In this document: piece after piece, positions 38,068-48,344 of the stretch | Position numbering within the stretch: the first letter of the stretch is position 1 | How the letters are laid out: every line of letters starts with the position of its first letter | From: Sacculina carcini | Taxonomy: Eukaryota; Arthropoda; Thecostraca; Sacculinidae | NCBI GenBank assembly: GCA_916048095.2 | Contig: OU696588.1 | Location: 7,467,501 to 7,531,500 of the forward strand | Direction of reading: 5' to 3' | DNA: 64,000 bases | Notes under the pieces: generated by a model | Told to the model about the DNA's origin: nothing | Seen by the model: only the letters and a program-made list of their open reading frames with translations | Databases searched by the model: none | Position numbers and translations under genes: made by a program

Positions 38068-39346
38068 AAATTGCTCGGTCTAGCCTCCCTATCTCGTCAT
38101 CTCCACTGACACACACTTGTTCCTGTGGCGAATTTCCGTCATTTTCTCAAGTGGAGATTTCTGAAGTTCTTTGTCGAATTTCTTCAACAAAGATATCCAT
38201 TCCTCAAGCTGATCCTATAAATGTTCGTGCTATTTCTGAATCCGTTCTTCTACTTGCTCTTTATTTTCTCCATCTTATTAATTCACCTTTTCTTCATGGA
38301 TCGTTCCTTGCTGAAAAGCATGCTTCTGTTCTTCCTATACTCAAGAAACCCTCCCTTGATCCCTCTGTTCTGAAAATTTTCGGCTTATCTCTCTCCTCAG
38401 TTTCCCCCCTAAATTTCTTGTGTCGGCAATCTATTCTCAGCTCTCCTGTTTTGCTAATTCAGTACTTTTTCTCTTTCATTCCGGTTTTAGGTCCTCTCAT
38501 TCCACTAAATCTGTTGCTATTTCTGTTCTTAATTAAACGTTTTCCCATTTCGCTACTGGTCGATCTGTACTCTTTGTTCTTCTTGACATGTCCTCTGTAT
38601 TTGACCTTGTTGATCACACCATTATATTGTTCGATCTTTCTTCTCTTGGCATCTCTTCCTCGGCTCTTTCTGTTATTAAATCTTATCTTTCGGACATATC
38701 CTACTCAGTGAATTTCAATTCTTCTTCATCTCGCTGTGTTTCTCTTCTTTCCGGCGCACCGCAAGGATCTGTTCTTGGCCCTCTACTCTTTAACATATGT
38801 ATGTCCTCGCTTTGTCCTATTATTGAACGCCACTCTGTAACTTACCATATCTACGCTGACGATATTCAGATCTTTGTTCCTCTTCCTCTTCCTCCTCTTC
38901 CTTTATCTCTGATATTCTCTCCGACATCTCTTCTTGGGCTTTTCCTAGGTGCCTTCTCCTAAATCAATCTAAATCTGAGTTCATTGTGTTCCACCCTCCT
39001 CGAATTCTTCATCCCAGACTCTCGTTCCCTGTTTCTGACTCTGCGCGTGACCTCGGTGTTATATTTGATTATTCTCTTTCGTTTTCGCATTAACATTTTA
39101 TCTGTGGCCAGGACCTGTCGATTGATTCTACGCTCTCTGTATCCAATACGTCCGTTTCCAGATCTTCCTTATGCCATTAAGCTGATTGTCTCTCTTATTT
39201 TCTCTCGCATTGATTACTGCTGCTCTTTATATTTTCATGTTCCTCATTACTCTTTGCGTGTTCTTCAGCGTGTGATTAATTCTTCATGGCGTTTTGTTCT
39301 TTCTCCTACTCCCTGTCCTCATACTTCCCAATTTCTGTTTGATTTT
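38068..39346 (+). pseudogene. L2-6, middle part: RT domain
   Basis: It continues L2-6: AEKHASVLPILKKPSLDPS, a shifted NYRP region, DMSSVFDLVDH (motif A), SGAPQGSVLGPLLFN and IYADDIQIF (catalytic YADD intact), then RLILRSLYPIRP and VLQRVINSSWRF. Several frameshifts are present (near 38390, 38590, 38960 and 39080). It is cut at 39346 by LTR-4; the target duplication ATTTT is at 39342-39346 and 44767-44771. Confidence 0.87.
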
Positions 39347-39757
39347 TGTTGGAGAATCAAGACGCAGGCCCAAACACAAGTGATATATTGATAATAGCAA
39401 AGCAAACAGAGAAATAGATATATGAGTTGAAGCACTAACCAGTCGTAATTTCTTCCTTACACGAACGTACACTTCTCACACGCAGACTACTCCACTGACA
39501 CGTTCACAATACAATCAGACATCGCAGACTCAAGCACTACGCACAACAACGACCACACACGAACGAACACCCCTCGCGACTCCCTGTATACTACACATAC
39601 AGACATACACGCCTCGACGCCTCTAGGCACGAACCGCTCGTGCTAATACAACAGACAGACATACACTCATGGACGCACAGCCAACTAGCGCCCTCTCCTC
39701 TCACACTGAAACATGACACCTTCAACTCTACCGTGTACTGCCTATCCTCCGCTCACA
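39347..39757 (-). repeat. LTR-4 3' LTR (411 bp)
   Basis: It matches 44356-44766 with very few differences (for example GCAAAG against GTAAAG, CAGACATCG against CATACATCG). Confidence 0.93.
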
Positions 39758-40314
39758 TCTCCCCCAGGCAGTACAACATCCATCCTGACAACAGTATCTT
39801 TGAGGAGGTCTAAGTGTCGATCGGTCTCGCAGAAGTCTATCAGAAGACTGCACTCTGTCGCCTTCCACCGAAGTACTATTGGGCGATTCCGCACCGTCGT
39901 CTTCCACCGTTTCCTCTAACGTTTCTGGGATCTGCACCGCCAGTTCAGCAGATCGCTCACGTTGATACGCAGGGGTTGCCACCGCCGGTAAGAAGGGTCT
40001 CTGCGATTGTACAACCGGTCTTATAATTGACGCTCCACTATCCGCCTTTCTGACGTGCGAGACATGCCGCTTCACCCCGTCTTCAAGTGTCACGTGCCAC
40101 GGTCCAACACGACAAACTCGGTGAGGCCCACTCCATTCGGATGTGCAGCGATTATCACGAGGCCGCAGATACACTAGGTCACCCACGTTATACGGCATAC
40201 TTGAAACCTTATTTTCTGCACTATTCATCCAAGTTCCTTCAAGTCGAGAACTTTCAGCTTCCCGTCGGTGCCGCACTCCTGGCAGTGCTGGGACAGCTCC
40301 AAAAACACTCACAA
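39758..40314 (-). pseudogene. LTR-4 integrase C-terminal segment
   Basis: The minus-strand frame reads FVSVFGAVPALPG, then YNVGDLVYLRPRDNRC and SGPHRVCRVGPWHVTLEDG. This is a chromatin-binding-type tail resembling the GPY/F module at the end of gypsy-like integrases. It should follow the catalytic core directly but is separated from it by the palindromic block 40315-41179. It ends CCTAWGRCER-like at the polypurine tract. Confidence 0.82.
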
Positions 40315-41939
40315 ATGGCTGGGTTAGCAGTATTGCCAAGAATAGTCACCGAATCAAGTCACATGGATTGTCTGATATGCTTGTGAAGCGTAGATTGGAT
40401 ATCATCCGAGAAATGATTGAGGAATATTCTATTGAGTTGTCTGTTGAGTATGTTGACACAGCAAACAACCTGGCCGACAAGTTGACAAGACTACCACCGT
40501 TCATCAAAGCGAAGCCATCGGGAAAATGTTTTGGAGCGTGGGAAGACAGCCCTCACGAGTTAATTGTGTCAATTCATGAACAATGTGGGCATATGGGCGT
40601 TGATCGCACGAAAGAACTTGTCAACAAGCGGGCTCCAAACGTAACTCGCGGTGATGTGAAGAAGGTAGTAGAAGATTGTGAGAGATGTCGTAGAATCGAT
40701 CCTCCTATGGAAGTGAAGTACGAGCATGGTTCGCTGGAAATGAAAACTGTGTGGCAAAGACTTGCTATTGATATTACATATTTCATCCAAACAGCGTATC
40801 TCAGTGTGATAGATTGCTGTTCTCGATACACAATATGGAAGTGTCTGAGATCTGAGTGTGGAACTTCGGTTGCTGCTGCTTTAAAGCGCGTATTCGTGGA
40901 ATTCGGTCCGCCTCAATCAGTTCTTTGTGACAACGCGCCTGTGTTTCGGAGTGCAGTATTTGAACGTCTCTTGGAAGGCTGGTGTGTTGAATTGGTGCTA
41001 TGCTGTGCTTATCGACATCAAGGGAACGGCTTGTGTGAAAGAGTACACCGCACTGTAAAACGAATGGCCGAAATAGCTTGTTGGAGAATCAAGACGCAGG
41101 CCCAAACACAAGTGATATATTGATAATAGCAAAGCAAACAGAGAAATAGATATATGAGTTGAAGCACTAACCAGTCGTAATTTCGGCCATTCGTTTTACA
41201 GTGCGGTGTACTCTTTCACACAAGCCGTTCCCTTGATGTCGATAAGCACAGCATAGCACCAATTCAACACACCAGCCTTCCAAGAGACGTTCAAATACTG
41301 CACTCCGAAACACAGGCGCGTTGTCACAAAGAACTGATTGAGGCGGACCGAATTCCACGAATACGCGCTTTAAAGCAGCAGCAACCGAAGTTCCACACTC
41401 AGATCTCAGACACTTCCATATTGTGTATCGAGAACAGCAATCTATCACACTGAGATACGCTGTTTGGTTGAAATATGTAATATCAATAGCAAGTCTTTGC
41501 CACACAGTTTTCATTTCCAGCGAACCATAATCGTACTTCACTTCCATAGGAGGATCGATTCTACGACATCTCTCACAATCTTCTACTACCTTCTTTACAT
41601 CACCGCGAGTTACGTTTGGAGCCCGCTTGTTGACAAGTTCTTTCGTGCGATCAACGCCCATATGCCCACATTGTTCATGAATTGACACAATTAACTCGTG
41701 AGGGCTGTCTTCCCACGCTCCAAAACATTTTCCCGATGGCTTCGCTTTGATGAACGGTGGTAGTCTTGTCAACTTGTCGGCCAGGTTGTTTGCTGTGTCA
41801 ACATACTCAACAGACAACTCAATAGAATATTCCTCAATCATTTCTCGGATGATATCCAATCTACGCTTCACAAGCATATCAGACAATCCATGTGACTTGA
41901 TTCGGTGACTATTCTTGGCAATACTGCTAACCCAGCCAT
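40315..41939 (+). repeat. 760-bp inverted repeat inside LTR-4 around an LTR/primer-site fragment
   Basis: The left arm, 40315-41074, is the reverse complement of the right arm, 41180-41939, with about three differences (for example GAGCATGG against GATTATGG). Both arms encode the end of RNase H and the integrase zinc site and core. The 105-base centre (41075-41179) is the end of the primer site plus the first ~100 bases of the LTR as read on the + strand, i.e. U5 plus primer site. The right arm belongs to the ordinary element; the left arm and centre are extra. Confidence 0.95.
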
Positions 41940-43704
41940 GCACAACTTTTGAATCGGTTCTCAGCTGGATACTCCTGAATCCCCATTTCAGACATAAACT
42001 CAAACCTTTAATAGCGGCACTCAATTCAGCGACGTTTATGTGAGCGCTGTCGTCAGATTTTCGCAGCCAACAACCATCTTCTATTGGACTTCCATCTACC
42101 GTTACGACAACGCCTTCTGCCAGATTACTTGCGTCCGTCCATACCACAGCGTCATTACTCGACACAGACCACATACCATACACGGGATCATTTACGGACA
42201 CTTCCTCAGCTATCTTTCTGACTAGCTCTGCGACATCCTCACTGACATTATTGTCCCACGACTTTCGTACATTTTCACCATCCGCAGACGCGCAGCGTCT
42301 TATCCAACCACACGCAACTCGGAGCCAGCTCGCACACGGGTAGTGACCAATCCACTTCCCGCATATTGAAAATACTTCACGCTTGGTCAATATCTCAGGA
42401 ATGTCAGGAAGCGCTCCTTCTCTGCTCCACTGGAAACCACTTGGAGTTGCATTCACTCGAAGACCAAGCACATTACCGTTTCCTAGAACTTCAGGCTCTT
42501 TGGTAATCAGTCCGAATCGTCTTAAATGGTCTTGAACTTCATGGGGGCTGATAACACTGCAATCAACAATAATATCATCGATATACGAATCAACTGATCC
42601 TTGAAATCGAGGAACTTCTCCGAGAATATGTCTCATGACCGAACACATCACTTTCGGTCCAATGTTCAGGCCAAATCCTAAACGTGTCATGACATACTTC
42701 TTTCCTTTCACCTCGACGACTTGAAAGCGGTACAGTTCCTTGGCTACATACAACTGAAGATATGCTCTCTTTAGGTCCACCATGACCACCCGATCGCCCA
42801 TGGTACGCCACTTGCGCAACTTTTCGTCACAGACTGCCGCATCTAATCCCGGAGCGCTGTGTATGTGAGCATTTAGCCGCCTATAGTCGAGCACGGGCCT
42901 CACTTTTCCCTTCCTTTCCTGCCTCACCGCCATTAGTGGTATCGTTGCACCAATGGGACCATGCTCATTTTCCTCATAAGGTATGATAATTTTTTCGTCT
43001 ATCCATGTCTGCACTTCATGGTCAAATTCGGCTAAGTCATTCTGTCTCACGCTGTAATTACGGCCAAACAACTTCTGTTCAGGACCAACTTGCTTCCACA
43101 CCCAAGAAATCGTCCAGCGTTCACCATCAAATTCAGCCTTGAAGTCCTGTTCCTCGATCAATACTTTTGGCGATGATGACACACATGCTGCAGTGGAGAT
43201 ACCATTGCAAGAAATTGGCGTGGCAATGTCTTTGCCACATCCCAAATGAACTTCACCATTTCTACTCACATAGAGACCACCAGCTGATTTGATTGCGTCC
43301 ATGCCCAGGATGATATCAAATGGCGGATGTGAGACCGACTCGACCATCCACAGAACAACATAGTCAATTACAGATGGTCCTGACAAAGAAAGGCCAATAT
43401 TTTTCATTTCAACATATTTATTCAAACACACAGTTGAACCGTTCATAATTCGCATAACAAGATAACCTCCGTGAATTTCGCTCCTCGTTTTGCTATTGAA
43501 AATAAGCGAATCGGAACTCCCAGTATCAACCAAAGCAGTGTATGACACGCCATCAATGTATATGTTCAGCACTGGTCCGTGCTGTTGCGCTGTGGGGGGT
43601 CGACAGACAGTGCCATTGAAGCTGATCCGGCCGACCCCCCTCTGGCGTTTCCCGAACGAGCACAATGCTTTGAAACGTGTCCAGGTTGACCACATGAAAA
43701 ACAC
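41180..43704 (-). pseudogene. LTR-4 pol: protease, RT, RNase H, integrase core, cut short by the palindrome
   Basis: The frame opens at 43704 inside the end of gag (about 139 bases overlap, different phase), so Pol is probably made by frameshifting. Protease: ALVDTGSSDSLIF. RT: RPVLDYRRLNAHI, MVDLKRAYLQLYV, TRLGFGLNIGPKV and VDSYIDDIIVD (catalytic YIDD intact). RNase H: VVWTDASNLAEGVVV, NVAELSAAIKG and LRTDSKVVHGW. Integrase: HEQCGHMG...CERCRRID zinc site, AIDITYF (Asp), VLCDNAPVF (Asp) and GNGLCERVH (Glu). It ends after VKRMAEI where LTR sequence begins. Protease, RT and RNase H look functional; integrase is truncated. Confidence 0.92.
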
Positions 43705-44333
43705 ACGACACCTGTTCGCTGTTTTCTGTTCTTACAATGTTTCGCTATGTGCCCATTTTCGCCACACTCATAGCAAGCATAATTTTTCAACCTTGACGCG
43801 ACATACGCATGAGGAGTTTCCGACATAGTAGTAGATTTTCCGCCACTTCTCTGATCAATCACCACTTGTTTGGCACAGCTCAACACGTTGTCAATCTTCA
43901 GTGTTGAACCGTGCATTGCGCGAACAGTCTCCTGAACAACTGGAGGCAGCCCACGTAAAAACTGACATGCAATCCATTGGTCACTTTCACTTGAGGAGAT
44001 GCATCGTCCAAGAGACCGAAGATTAGTCATATATTCGTCCAGGGTCTCATCTGGTCTCCAATTCCTAGTGACAAACTGCTCGTACGCCACACAGGGAGTT
44101 AATCCGAACGATTGTCGTAAAGCTGCAACAATAGCTGTCTCCTCCTTTTTATCTCCTTCAGACAGTTGTTGGAAGACATGAAACGCTTTTCCAATCAGAA
44201 AAAATGGAAGCACACTCGCAACATCCGCTATGTTCTTCAATTTACAGCCCAACCTCAATTTTTCTAGCCCACTATCCAGTTCGCCGCTGCCATCGTACTT
44301 CTCCACAATATCGGTAAGTTTCAGTGTTTCCAT
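43566..44333 (-). CDS. LTR-4 gag: capsid-like region and two zinc knuckles
   Basis: The start is taken at the ATG at 44333 (METLKLTDIVEKYDG), 11 bases inside the primer site; the frame is open further but into the LTR. About 255 residues. A helical capsid-like region has FLRGLPPVVQETVR, the tail has two C-x2-C-x4-H-x4-C knuckles (CYECGENGHIAKHC and CFSCGQPGHVSKHC) that should bind RNA during particle assembly. No stop or frameshift is seen. Pol overlaps the last ~139 bases. Confidence 0.88.
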   Translation of the reverse strand: METLKLTDIVEKYDGSGELDSGLEKLRLGCKLKNIADVASVLPFFLIGKAFHVFQQLSEGDKKEETAIVAALRQSFGLTPCVAYEQFVTRNWRPDETLDEYMTNLRSLGRCISSSESDQWIACQFLRGLPPVVQETVRAMHGSTLKIDNVLSCAKQVVIDQRSGGKSTTMSETPHAYVASRLKNYACYECGENGHIAKHCKNRKQRTGVVCFSCGQPGHVSKHCARSGNARGGSAGSASMALSVDPPQRNSTDQC

Positions 44334-44343
44334 GATTAATTCG

Positions 44344-44355
44344 GCCGAAATAGCT
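44344..44355 (-). promoter_or_regulatory. LTR-4 primer-binding site, matches tRNA-Phe 5' end
   Basis: GCCGAAATAGCT on the + strand lies directly against the 5' LTR (44356). It is identical to the LTR-2 site and to bases 1-12 of animal tRNA-Phe. A second copy, with adjoining LTR, is in the palindrome at 41067-41078. Confidence 0.65.
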
Positions 44356-44766
44356 TGTTGGAGAATCAAGACGCAGGCCCAAACACAAGTGATATATTGA
44401 TAATAGTAAAGCAAACAGAGAAATAGATATATGAGTTGAAGCACTAACCAGTCGTAATTTCTTCCTTACACGAACGTACACTTCTCACACGCAGACTACT
44501 CCACTGACACGTTCACAATACAATCATACATCGCAGACTCAAGCACTACGCACAACAACGACCACACACGAACGAACACCCCTCGCGACTCCCTGTATAC
44601 TACACATACAGACATACACGCCTCGACGCCTCTAGGCACGAACCGCTCGTGCTAATACAACAGACAGACATACACTCATGGACGCACAGCCAACTAGCGC
44701 CCTCTCCTCTCACACTGAAACATGACACCTTCAACTCTACCGTGTACTGCCTATCCTCCGCTCACA
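44356..44766 (-). repeat. LTR-4 5' LTR (411 bp)
   Basis: TG...CA ends; the target duplication ATTTT follows at 44767. Confidence 0.93.
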
Positions 44767-45330
44767 ATTTTCGTTGGCTACCTATCATTCCTCGTATTCA
44801 TTTTCGTATCTGTTGTATTATATATAAGCTTATTAGTGACCCCCTTCAACCTTCCTATATTTCTGGTCTCCTCACTGTATCTTCTGCATATTCTCGCAAT
44901 TCTTGCTCTCTCGTCTGCTCTCGTGCTCTCAACAAATCAATTTGGTCCGCTAAATCGTTTTCTTTTTTTGCTCCTCGCTCAACTGTCTTCCTGCTACTAT
45001 TGTTCGTGCTCCTTCCTTTAGTTCTTTCTGTTCTTCTCTTTTCGAGTACTTGTGAAACTTGTCGTTTGATCCCTCCTCACATACTCTCACTCCCTATGCT
45101 ACGCTCTGGTTTAATCAGGGTTTAAATCTGGTAATATCAGGGTTTAATCTGCTCTTGTCAAGTGCTTACTGTTGTATATATTGTTCTCTAATTGTGTTGC
45201 CTTTTTATGTGTGATCTGCTCTGTATTTGAAATTTGTGCTTTGTGTTACTTGGTGTTAGATTTGGTGTTACGTTGCGCGCGCGTGTATATGTGCGCTAAA
45301 TCAAATATATTGTTTGTTTATTTGTTTGAA
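44767..45330 (+). pseudogene. L2-6, last part: ORF2 C-terminus, 3' UTR and tail
   Basis: It resumes with RWLPIIPRIHFRICCIIYKLI and broken C-terminal frames to about 45110. The 3' UTR ends with a GCGCGCGCG...GTGCGCTAAAT sequence that can pair as a short hairpin, then a (GTTT)n-like tail near 45310-45330. The layout fits L2 tails, with a different tail unit from L2-1 to L2-4. Confidence 0.8.
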
Positions 45331-45387
45331 CGGTACCAGAGATGATACGATGGTCAGTTTCTGATTGCTCGAATTAGGATGACTTAC

Positions 45388-45568
45388 GCGACTGTAGGCT
45401 GTTCGAGTGTGGAGTGTGAGTGATACGAAGGAGCAGGTAATTGCTGCAGATAACGACCATATGACGACGTGCTTTTGTCGCTATTTGTCTGTGTTTGAGT
45501 CACTGGACTATTTACACGACCAGTCCAGTTATGTGATGATCTAGGTGCCGATTGTTCATGTTTCGTAT
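45388..45568 (-). CDS. Host gene exon: Ser/Thr/Gln-rich linker of the SORBS/CAP-like gene
   Basis: The 181-base exon on the minus strand has strong signals at both ends: acceptor TTTGTTTCACAG before 45568 and donor GTAAGT at 45387-45382. The peptide (DTKHEQSAPRSSHNWTGR, ... SYGRYLQQLPAPSYHSHS, ... EQPTVA) is low-complexity and polar with no known domain, as expected for the linker between the second and third SH3 domains. Phases fit: it needs one base from the upstream exon (G from 45967) and leaves two (GC) for the exon at 30925. No stop in the frame. Confidence 0.7.
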
Positions 45569-45966
45569 CTGTGAAACAAAGACGAACGTGGGTGGCGGTA
45601 ATTAACAGGTTTGTTTTGGATATCCTCAATAATTTGATGTACCATGTCTGGAACAACTAGGACACGAATGCTCTGAATCAATCAATGTTTCATTGATTAC
45701 AGCTTAGCAGTGAAATTTCAATACACTGTTATTTGCTGACATTTTGTTCTCGGTTGTATTTTTTTATAATATCTTACAATGTATCACGTTGAGATATAAG
45801 CAGTGGAACTTGTCTGCATAACTTGTCTTCACTTTCTGGACAAAAGGTGACACGTGCAAGTGATAAGGAACATCGACAATCGAAAGTTATAATAAACCAT
45901 TGTGTAAGCTAATTCATTCTTAGCAGCAATTCTCGCGTTAACTTTGCTTTATTCATTTTCACCAAC

Positions 45967-46101
45967 CGAGTAATGATGTTGAATCCGTTGTGTCGACGCT
46001 GATTGTCTCGACGTAGTTGGCAGGGAATATACCCGTGTTGTGGCCACATTTGCCCTGCAACCAGTTCTCGTCAACTCGACGAATCACATCCACTATGTCT
46101 C
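45967..46101 (-). CDS. Host gene exon: C-terminal half of an SH3 domain (second SH3 of a SORBS/CAP-like protein)
   Basis: The minus strand reads GDIVDVIRRVDENWLQGKCG, then NTGIFPANYVETISVD. This contains the conserved Trp (ENW), the Gly-Ile-Phe-Pro and the ANYV of an SH3 ligand surface. The exon starts in the middle of the RT-loop/GD junction after an AG (CACGAAG at 46102), a common exon boundary in this family. A TGA three codons upstream shows the genomic frame is not coding beyond it. The donor that keeps phase is GTTGGT at 45966-45961. An alternative GTGAAA four bases on would break the phase with 45388-45568. The N-terminal half of this SH3 and earlier exons were not found in the window. 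Confidence 0.82.
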
Positions 46102-46329
46102 CTTCGTGTCAGGCAACACAGGAAAACACATGCATGCAACTCATCAGATGACACGCCTCATATATACTTACTACATATGATTACACAATATATTTACTGA
46201 AGAATGTGTATAGTAGCAGCTCAACAGAACTAACATATACTCGATTTATGATTAAGCGTATGAAATCTTCGAGAAACACTTATTATTCGTATTTTCCTAT
46301 TATTATGGGACCAACGGGATTATTACTGG
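46102..46329 (+). other. Intron sequence, no element recognised
   Basis: Unique-looking AT-rich sequence between the SH3 exon and PLE-2. The pyrimidine-rich stretch just upstream of the exon (minus strand TGTTTTCCTGTGTTGCC) supports the acceptor. Confidence 0.5.
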
Positions 46330-46722
46330 CTATGAATCATGCATTGTGAACAAACACGACTTGCTACAAGATGGGTTCAGTTCCCTAGAACAACACACCG
46401 AATTACGTTGATGCAAAAATATCAACGTCAATGCTTTGGAAAAACCCATTGAAAATATTAGCCATGTGACTCGGCACATTTTAGTCAGCAAATGTTCGCG
46501 CTTGCAAACGATATTAAACTGGATTGCTATTTCACATTTAGCAATTTTCTTTTTGGTCGATTCAATGTTTCTAGCCAATTTCTGATCGCTTCTATTCAGA
46601 CAAATCAATAACCTTCCTATATTACTTAACGTTTCGGAGTTACCAGACTCCATCATCACACACAAATCACATGATAACACAATACCAACGCGAAATAACA
46701 ACACACATATAACAGCTCGCAA
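46330..46722 (-). pseudogene. PLE-2: inverted N-terminal segment with hammerhead-like core
   Basis: The minus strand from about 46650 reads MESGNSETLSNIGRLL, QKLARNIESTKKKIAKCE, IQFNIVCKREHL and then loses similarity. It is the PLE N-terminal module seen in the other copies. The bases around the start keep GATGATGGAG...CTCCGAAACG, a hammerhead core with the first C of CTGATGA changed to G. It lies head to head with the + strand RT starting at 46738. Confidence 0.75.
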
Positions 46723-46737
46723 GATTTTTTTGAATTA

Positions 46738-47490
46738 TTGAGAACAGAAAATCAAGGTGATATAATTGCATCTTTGGATGTCGAAAGCCTCTTCACGAAC
46801 GTCCCAGTCGACCGCACCATCGACATAATTATGGATCGCGTGTACAGATGCGACAAAACGCAACCATTGAGAACACCTGAGAGAGTATTGCGTGCTTTGT
46901 TGCGTGTCTGCACCAAGTAAGCTCCCTTCATCTGTCCCGCTGGGCAGCTATACCAGCAGGTGGATGGAATAGCGATGGGTAGTCCCTTGGGTTTTCGTTT
47001 CGCTCATTTTTTTCACGGGTGCAGCGGAGACAAATGTGCTCAAAAACAGCAAGCCGGCAATATAATGTCGGTAAGTTGATGACATGTTTATCAGAGTCAC
47101 ACCACCGAATGAAATTGAACACATGCAATTGGCACTTGAGAAAGAAACATCACTAACACTCACCAAAGAATGTGCGCAAAATGATCGTTTGGCATTCCTC
47201 GATGTGCTAGTTGAATTGAACGGCGGACAAACAATCACCAGTGTTTATACCAAATCTAGCAACGCAGGTTTGTGCCTGAATGGTCAGAGCGAGTGTCCGA
47301 AAAGATTCTTACGCTCCACGATTACTACTTACGCTCCACGATTACTTCTTACGCTACACGATATCTGCGTACGTCCGACGTGCCCTGACGCATTGTTCAT
47401 CATGGAAATCCACGCACAACGAGCTCGAGCGAATTACGCAAGTCTTGGTGAACAATGGATATTGCAACAAGGATATATCAGACGTCATAT
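46738..47490 (+). pseudogene. PLE-2 reverse transcriptase (Penelope type), 5'-truncated
   Basis: It opens inside the RT with ASLDVESLFTNVPVDRTID. A TAA at 46918 replaces a codon, followed by APFICPAGQLYQQVDGIAMGSPLG, the Penelope RT signature. The catalytic Y-x-D-D is not readable because the frame is broken around 47000-47080 (only GKLMTCLS-like remnants). Then FIRVTPPNEIEHMQLALE and DRLAFLDVLVELNGG follow. A short duplicated stretch, TTACGCTCCACGATTACT, is at 47309-47345. Penelope RTs are relatives of telomerase and mobilise PLE elements. Confidence 0.85.
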
Positions 47491-47545
47491 CTGAGACGTT
47501 GAACAAATATTTCAAGACAAACGCGTCGACCAGTTCAAACGATAG

Positions 47546-48145
47546 GTGTATCAAGTTATACTACAAAACATAATGTCGATATCACACAGAATGGACGAGC
47601 GTGTGATGAGAGATATTGTGGCCAAAAATATGGCAGCCAGTGACGACAAAACTCGAGTTAAACTTGTGATTTATTACAACACACAAAAAACAGCAAACTT
47701 CGTTCTTCGAAACAAGCCTGAGAGTGACAAGCCCGCGCAGCTGCAGCAGCATCACGTCGTGTACAAATGGTGTACCAATGGTGGGTGTGGACCTCACACA
47801 TACGAGTACATTGGCATGACGACGACGACACTGTCGCGGCGGCTGACTTGCCACCTCAACAACGGTGCAATCAAATAGCAATTCAGTCTGGCGCACGACA
47901 TACAAATCACACGTCAAGACATTGTCGAAGGAACACAGGTTTTGGCCCGCGAAAACGACGCACGGCGATTGTGCATGTTAAAGGCAGTATATATCACACA
48001 GCTGAAGTCGACGCTGAACATACAGCTCGAAGAAAACGGTGTTCTGCCAACTCACCGAGCACCCCCGTTGGAGCGAAACTCGACGCGCCCCTGCGACAGC
48101 GAGCCAACACCACTTTCACACATACCAGACAATGGCACCTAGGAG
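47546..48145 (+). pseudogene. PLE-2 GIY-YIG endonuclease and C-terminal tail
   Basis: The frame 47546-47878 carries VVYKWCTNGGCG, then YEYIGMTTTTLSRRLTCHL and NNGAIK, the GIY-YIG core of Penelope elements with Tyr, Gly and Arg in place; here the GIY part reads VVYK. A TAG at 47876 breaks it. The rest follows on (SLAHDIQITRQDIVEGTQVL) and a tail QLEENGVLPTHRAP in other frames. The nuclease makes the nick that primes insertion. Confidence 0.83.
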
Positions 48146-48250
48146 TCACACCTGGTTGCTGACATAAATAGCCAGCGAATTATTGTTTGAATGTTGTAGT
48201 GATTTTGTGTTGTTATTTGCCTCGTTATTGTGTTATCATGTGATTTGTGT

Positions 48251-48283
48251 CTGATGATGGAGTCTGGTAATTCCGAAACGTTA
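48251..48283 (+). ncRNA. Hammerhead ribozyme core in PLE-2, overlapping the next ORF start
   Basis: CTGATGA (48251-48257), a stem II with GGAG...TTCC, and GAAAC (48275-48279) form the conserved catalytic core. Penelope elements are known to carry small hammerheads in their pseudo-LTRs. Here ATGATGGAG in the core is also the start of the MESGNSETL reading frame, which stops soon after. Stem III would be very short, as described for dimer-active PLE hammerheads. Confidence 0.65.
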
Positions 48284-48344
48284 CTTAATATAGGAAATTG
48301 TTGAGTTGTCTGAATAGAAGCGATCATAAATTGGCTAGAGACAT

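Larger units (their letters stand above)
39347..44766 (-). mobile_element. LTR retrotransposon LTR-4 with both LTRs and an internal palindrome, inside L2-6
   Basis: Two 411-bp LTRs (TGTTGGAGAATC ... CCGCTCACA) are nearly identical, with an ATTTT target duplication. From the right: 5' LTR, tRNA-Phe-like primer site, gag, overlapping pol, then an 865-base foreign block within integrase (40315-41179), the integrase C-terminus, a polypurine tract (CTGGGGGAGA) and the 3' LTR. The near identity of the LTRs points to a recent insertion. Confidence 0.93.

Noticed and set aside
40143-41123. Plus-strand integrase frame as a separate element
   Set aside because: It is the inverted arm of the palindrome in LTR-4, about 99.5% identical to the other arm and bounded by LTR-4 sequence.
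44360-44390. Extended tRNA-Phe similarity from the LTR-4 primer site into U5
   Set aside because: CTCC-AAC resembles the D-arm complement in LTR-4 but is absent from LTR-2, so only the 12-base match is claimed.
45384-45656. A 90-codon minus-strand gene starting at 45656
   Set aside because: Only 45568-45388 is bounded by splice signals. The part upstream of the acceptor is pyrimidine-rich intron.
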